From NCBI GenBank assembly GCA_900771195.1, contig CAAGMZ010000010.1, positions 1-64,000 of the forward strand: a DNA stretch of 64,000 bases, given 5' to 3'. Position 1 is the stretch's first letter; every line of letters begins with the position of its first letter. Positions 61,336 through 64,000 of this stretch are shown one piece after another. Origin of the DNA: Lachnospiraceae bacterium. GTDB taxonomy: Bacteria; Bacillota; Clostridia; Lachnospirales; Lachnospiraceae. The notes under the pieces are model-generated. The model was not told where the DNA came from and did no database searches. It worked only from the letters and a program-made list of their open reading frames with translations. The position numbers and the translations under genes are program-made.

Positions 61336-62229
61336 ATGAAAAAAAAGTGGTTTATACCGGTTATGGCAGCGCTTATTGTCATATTTACGGCATTTATGCT
61401 TATATTTGTATTCCCTCACAATGAGATGCCTGAGACATACAATGAAGCAAAGGACGGAGTCGTGTTCATTCTCTCGGAATTTTCGGATGGCGAACAGATA
61501 TCCACAGGTTCAGGCTTTGCCATAGGCAGGAACGCCGAGCCGGTACAGTATATTGTCACGAGCAGTAATATTCTGTTCGATGAGAAAGGCAATGCCGGTT
61601 CTGTCACGGTATATTTTTCGGCTGATGAGGACCTTTACATGACTGCGGAGATATTTAAATATGATCTTCAAAAGGGCATTGCGGTGCTGAAGCTTCCTGA
61701 AGCAACCGATGAAGTCAGGCCGCTAAAGCTTTGTAAGGTTACCGATAATTATCTTAAGAGGACTTTTTATGCTCTCGGATATCCGGAAAATAAAACGGAG
61801 GGCAATGATTTTGTGCGCTTCAAGAGGTCGGACATAACTTCAATGACTCAGACAATTCCAAAAGAAATCAAAATAAACGGCAGAAAAATGTATCTTTTGA
61901 AGGTGAAGACACAAAATGGCCATTTAGGCGGGCCGCTTGTTGATGCGGCCGGAGAGGTTGTGGGAATCAATACAATCGGAATCACTGATGAAAACGGTAA
62001 GGATACAAACTGCGCCATACTTATTGATGAAATAACTGAAATGCTAAAGGGAAGCGGTGTAAGGTATGCGCTCACCACGGATGTCAGCAAAAAGGGAATC
62101 CTGGTGAATTTTATCACGGCATCGGTGGATGCGGTTCTGGTTGCTCTTATACTGATTTCTGCGTTTATAAGAAAAAAGCATCCGGCTGTAACTGAGACCG
62201 TCAGGGGAAAAGATGTATTGAAAAATTGA
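61336..62229 (+). CDS. Membrane pseudoprotease, paralogue of the FHA protease, catalytic triad lost
   Basis: 297 aa, clearly homologous over its length to the first 290 residues of the protein encoded at 59253 (shared MKKKWFIP, EAKDGVVFILS, STGSGFAIG, ATDEVRPLKLCK, FYALGYP, GGPLV). All triad positions are changed: N78 for His (SSNILF), G114 for Asp (KGIAVL) and L197 for Ser (GHLGGP). The frame is intact and codon use looks normal, so it is not a decayed gene. Two membrane helices are kept (about 6-26 and 258-280), but the FHA domain is missing. It probably acts as a binding or sensing protein. Own promoter with a hairpin. Confidence 0.85.
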   Translation: MKKKWFIPVMAALIVIFTAFMLIFVFPHNEMPETYNEAKDGVVFILSEFSDGEQISTGSGFAIGRNAEPVQYIVTSSNILFDEKGNAGSVTVYFSADEDLYMTAEIFKYDLQKGIAVLKLPEATDEVRPLKLCKVTDNYLKRTFYALGYPENKTEGNDFVRFKRSDITSMTQTIPKEIKINGRKMYLLKVKTQNGHLGGPLVDAAGEVVGINTIGITDENGKDTNCAILIDEITEMLKGSGVRYALTTDVSKKGILVNFITASVDAVLVALILISAFIRKKHPAVTETVRGKDVLKN

Positions 62230-62246
62230 TTATCGGGTGATATATT
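62218..62246 (+). promoter_or_regulatory. Promoter of the His-rich GTPase gene (P2)
   Basis: TTGAAA (62218-62223), 17-nt spacer, TATATT (62241-62246). The -35 region overlaps the end of the pseudoprotease gene. Confidence 0.7.
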
Positions 62247-62255
62247 TGTTTAGTG

Positions 62256-62270
62256 CAGACAGCTTGTCTG
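62256..62270 (+). promoter_or_regulatory. Inverted repeat at the P2 start site
   Basis: CAGACA-GCT-TGTCTG, 9 nt after the -10 box. Same architecture and distance as the core of the P1 palindrome, with a paired G-C to A-T change. Confidence 0.7.
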
Positions 62271-62302
62271 TAAAGAATATTTTATAAGAAGGCAAAATAA
62301 AC

Positions 62303-63427
62303 ATGACAAAGGTAACTATTATTTCAGGTTTTTTGGGAGCAGGAAAGACTACATTTATCAAGAAACTGCTCGAGGAGCTTTATAAGGGCCAGAAGGTTGT
62401 TCTTATTGAGAATGAATTTGGCGAGATTGGAATAGACGGCGGCTTTCTCAAGGACACAGGAGTACAGATTAACGAGATGAATTCCGGATGTATCTGCTGC
62501 TCGCTTGTGGGTGATTTTGGCAAGGCGCTTAAGCAGGTTTCGGAGGAATATAAGCCGGACATGATTATAATTGAGCCGTCAGGTGTCGGCAAGCTGTCGG
62601 ATGTGATTGCTGCAGTGGAGAATGTTAAGGATGAAGCAGAGCTTTCACTGGATAATTTCATAACTGTAGCTGATGCGACAAAGTGCAGGATGTACATGAA
62701 GAATTTTGGAGAGTTCTACAATAATCAGATAGAGAGCGCTTCAACTATCGTACTCAGCAGAACACAGAATGTTACAGAGGATAAGCTGGAGACTGCGGTT
62801 GCGCTTATTAAAGAGCATAATGATAAGGCTGCAATAATAACAACACCATGGGATGAGCTTACCGGAAAGCAGATTGCAGATGCAATGAAGAAGACATCAC
62901 TTGTTGATGAACTCCTTGGTGAGATTAATGCTGACAGTCATGACGATGATGATGAGTGCGGCTGTGAGCATCACCACCACCATCATCATGATGACGACGA
63001 TGATGATGATGAGTGTGGCTGTGAGCATCACCATCATCATGACGATGATGACAATGATGATGACGAGTGCGGCTGTGAGCACCACCACCATCATGACCAT
63101 GATGATGACGAGTGCGGCTGTGGACATCACCACCACCATCATCATGCAGATGACGTGTTCAACAGCTGGGGAACCGAGACACCTCATAAGTATGATAAGT
63201 CAGAGATTGAGGCAATCCTTAAGAGACTTGTTGAAACGGATGAATTTGGCACTATACTCAGGGCTAAGGGAATGGTTCCCGCAAAGGATGGTTCCTGGAT
63301 TTATTTCGATGCGGTTCCGGGAGAGTATGAGCTTCGTGACGGACAGCCTGAATATACAGGAAAGCTTTGTGTAATCGGAACAAAGGTTGATTCTGAAAGC
63401 ATGGAGAAGCTTTTTGGCATCAGATAG
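62303..63427 (+). CDS. COG0523 (CobW-like) GTPase with His/Asp/Cys metal-binding insert
   Basis: 374-aa P-loop GTPase of the G3E metallochaperone family, whose members deliver zinc, cobalt or nickel. Walker A GFLGAGKTT is at residues 9-17 and the family metal motif C63-x-C-C in NSGCICCSL. IIEPSGVG follows near 93. Residues about 213-286 are four repeats of an Asp-rich run, ECGC and a His run, giving dozens of potential zinc or nickel ligands. The CobW C-terminal domain ends the protein. Promoter P2 is shared in design with the pseudoprotease gene. A zinc-starvation role is the likeliest guess, but no Zur box was seen. Confidence 0.9.
   Translation: MTKVTIISGFLGAGKTTFIKKLLEELYKGQKVVLIENEFGEIGIDGGFLKDTGVQINEMNSGCICCSLVGDFGKALKQVSEEYKPDMIIIEPSGVGKLSDVIAAVENVKDEAELSLDNFITVADATKCRMYMKNFGEFYNNQIESASTIVLSRTQNVTEDKLETAVALIKEHNDKAAIITTPWDELTGKQIADAMKKTSLVDELLGEINADSHDDDDECGCEHHHHHHHDDDDDDDECGCEHHHHHDDDDNDDDECGCEHHHHHDHDDDECGCGHHHHHHHADDVFNSWGTETPHKYDKSEIEAILKRLVETDEFGTILRAKGMVPAKDGSWIYFDAVPGEYELRDGQPEYTGKLCVIGTKVDSESMEKLFGIR
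62940..63150 (+). repeat. In-frame His/Asp/Cys repeat region of the GTPase gene
   Basis: Four imperfect units built from GAT/GAC runs, a GAGTGCGGCTGTGAG-like block and CAT/CAC runs. Codons are mixed rather than a single repeated triplet, so the protein sequence rather than replication slippage alone seems to be kept. Confidence 0.85.
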
Positions 63428-63442
63428 ACAGGGAGAAATATA

Positions 63443-64000
63443 ATGGAAATACCGGTATTTGTGGTAAATGGATTTCTTGAAAGCGGAAAGACCTCCTTCA
63501 TAAAGGAAACGCTTGCAAGTGAGGATTTTAACGATGGTGCAAGAACCGTTGTTATTGCATGTGAGGAAGGCGAGGAAGAGTATGATTCCGCAGAGATGTC
63601 CAAACTCAATGTAACAGTAATCAATGTTGAGAATGAAGAAGAGCTTAATAAGGATTTTTTCTTTGATAACTGCACAAGAGCCGAGCGGGTATTTGTGGAG
63701 TACAACGGCATGTGGAAGCTTGAAAGCCTTGTTGACAATCTTCCGCAGTATATGCAGCTTGCCCAGATTATTACGCTTGTCAACGCAGAGACATATGATA
63801 TGTATCTCGCCAATATGCGTCAGGTTATGATGGAACAGTATCAGATGACGGAAATGGTCATTTTCAACAGATGTGTTAAGGACTCTGACCACATCATGTA
63901 CAGGAGAAGCGTAAAGGCAATAAATCCAAGGGCCCAGGTGTATTTTGAGTCATCGGATGGCAGCCCTAATGATGTCAATGACATAATGCCTTTTGACATT
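63443..64000 (+). CDS. Second CobW-like GTPase, partial (runs off the window)
   Basis: 186 residues are visible, open to the last base. It starts MEIPVFVVNGFLESGKTSF, a Walker A like the preceding gene, with GGGAG 7 nt before the ATG at 63443. The Cys-x-Cys-Cys metal motif that should follow around residue 60 is not present; the region is Glu-rich (CEEGEEEYD). A later stretch IITLVNAETYDMY matches the G3E core. The C-terminus is unseen. Only 15 nt after the His-rich GTPase, so probably co-transcribed and perhaps a partner subunit. Confidence 0.8.
   Translation, partial: MEIPVFVVNGFLESGKTSFIKETLASEDFNDGARTVVIACEEGEEEYDSAEMSKLNVTVINVENEEELNKDFFFDNCTRAERVFVEYNGMWKLESLVDNLPQYMQLAQIITLVNAETYDMYLANMRQVMMEQYQMTEMVIFNRCVKDSDHIMYRRSVKAINPRAQVYFESSDGSPNDVNDIMPFDI

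Noticed and set aside
62940..63150. His/Asp repeat region as a CRISPR array or satellite
   Set aside because: Units are imperfect, in frame and without spacers; they encode the GTPase insert.
62897..63187. Met/Val/Ile-rich open frame opposite the His-rich repeat
   Set aside because: A by-product of GAT and CAT runs read backwards; no start signal.

Overview
The window looks like chromosomal DNA of a Gram-positive anaerobe in the Clostridia, most likely the family Lachnospiraceae. The reasons are the Bacillus/Clostridium-type gene order def-fmt-rsmB-rlmN-stp-prkC-rsgA-rpe-thiN, a clostridial division/cell-wall (dcw) cluster, a DNPR-type (meso-diaminopimelate) MurE, Rex, fhs/folD one-carbon genes, moderately AT-rich DNA, consensus SigA-type promoters and strong GGAGG ribosome sites. 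The species cannot be fixed from sequence reading alone. I saw no tRNA, rRNA, CRISPR array, insertion sequence or phage gene. No gene-free stretch exceeds 300 bases.

Layout. 146-2886 (minus): pnp and an ABC-F ATPase. 3036-5827: a small ABC exporter, rex and a coiled-coil protein of unknown function. 5860-11039: NAD(P)HX repair, alanine racemase, a MazF-type RNase with no visible antitoxin, a CBS/CorC membrane protein and a ClpP-like TepA. 11114-22342: uppP, ftsK, fhs, murF, folD, murE, priA. 22355-31395: def to thiN, including the Stp/PrkC PASTA-kinase pair. 31375-32472 (minus): ychF. 32709-34686: lgt and a lipoprotein esterase overlapping its end. 34951-46852: the dcw cluster mraZ-rsmH-ftsL-pbp-pbp-murD-ftsW-murA-divIB-ftsZ, which lacks mraY and murG. 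46911-49157: a LicD/glycerophosphotransferase-like fusion. 49221-51650: leuS. 51716-52762 (minus): three small proteins of unknown function. 52902-57021: icd, a membrane glycerophosphodiesterase and arcC. 57077-62229: a second kinase/phosphatase signalling locus. 62303-64000: two COG0523 (CobW-like) GTPases, the second cut by the window end.

How the genes work together. Fhs and FolD make and interconvert 10-formyl-tetrahydrofolate, Fmt uses it to formylate initiator Met-tRNA, and Def later removes the formyl group. Alr, MurA, MurD, MurE, MurF, UppP, FtsW, two class B PBPs, DivIB, FtsL and FtsZ supply and run septal peptidoglycan synthesis, and PrkC/Stp is the usual sensor of that process.

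The most novel-looking locus is 57077-62229. It encodes a zinc-ribbon Ser/Thr kinase with an outer MORN-like domain, a membrane trypsin-like protease carrying a cytoplasmic FHA domain, a PP2C phosphatase, and a paralogous protease that has lost all three catalytic residues. Kinase and protease share a TVAV threonine motif that could be the phosphosite read by the FHA domain. The pseudoprotease and the following His-rich GTPase each have a TTGAAA-N17-TATATT promoter followed, at the same distance, by a palindrome of the form CAGRCA-N3-TGYCTG whose arms differ by a compensating base-pair change. Other points of note are a five-copy, 10-bp-phased MraZ operator, a terminator-like hairpin that buries the tepA ribosome site, and a LeuRS with altered editing and KMSKS motifs.
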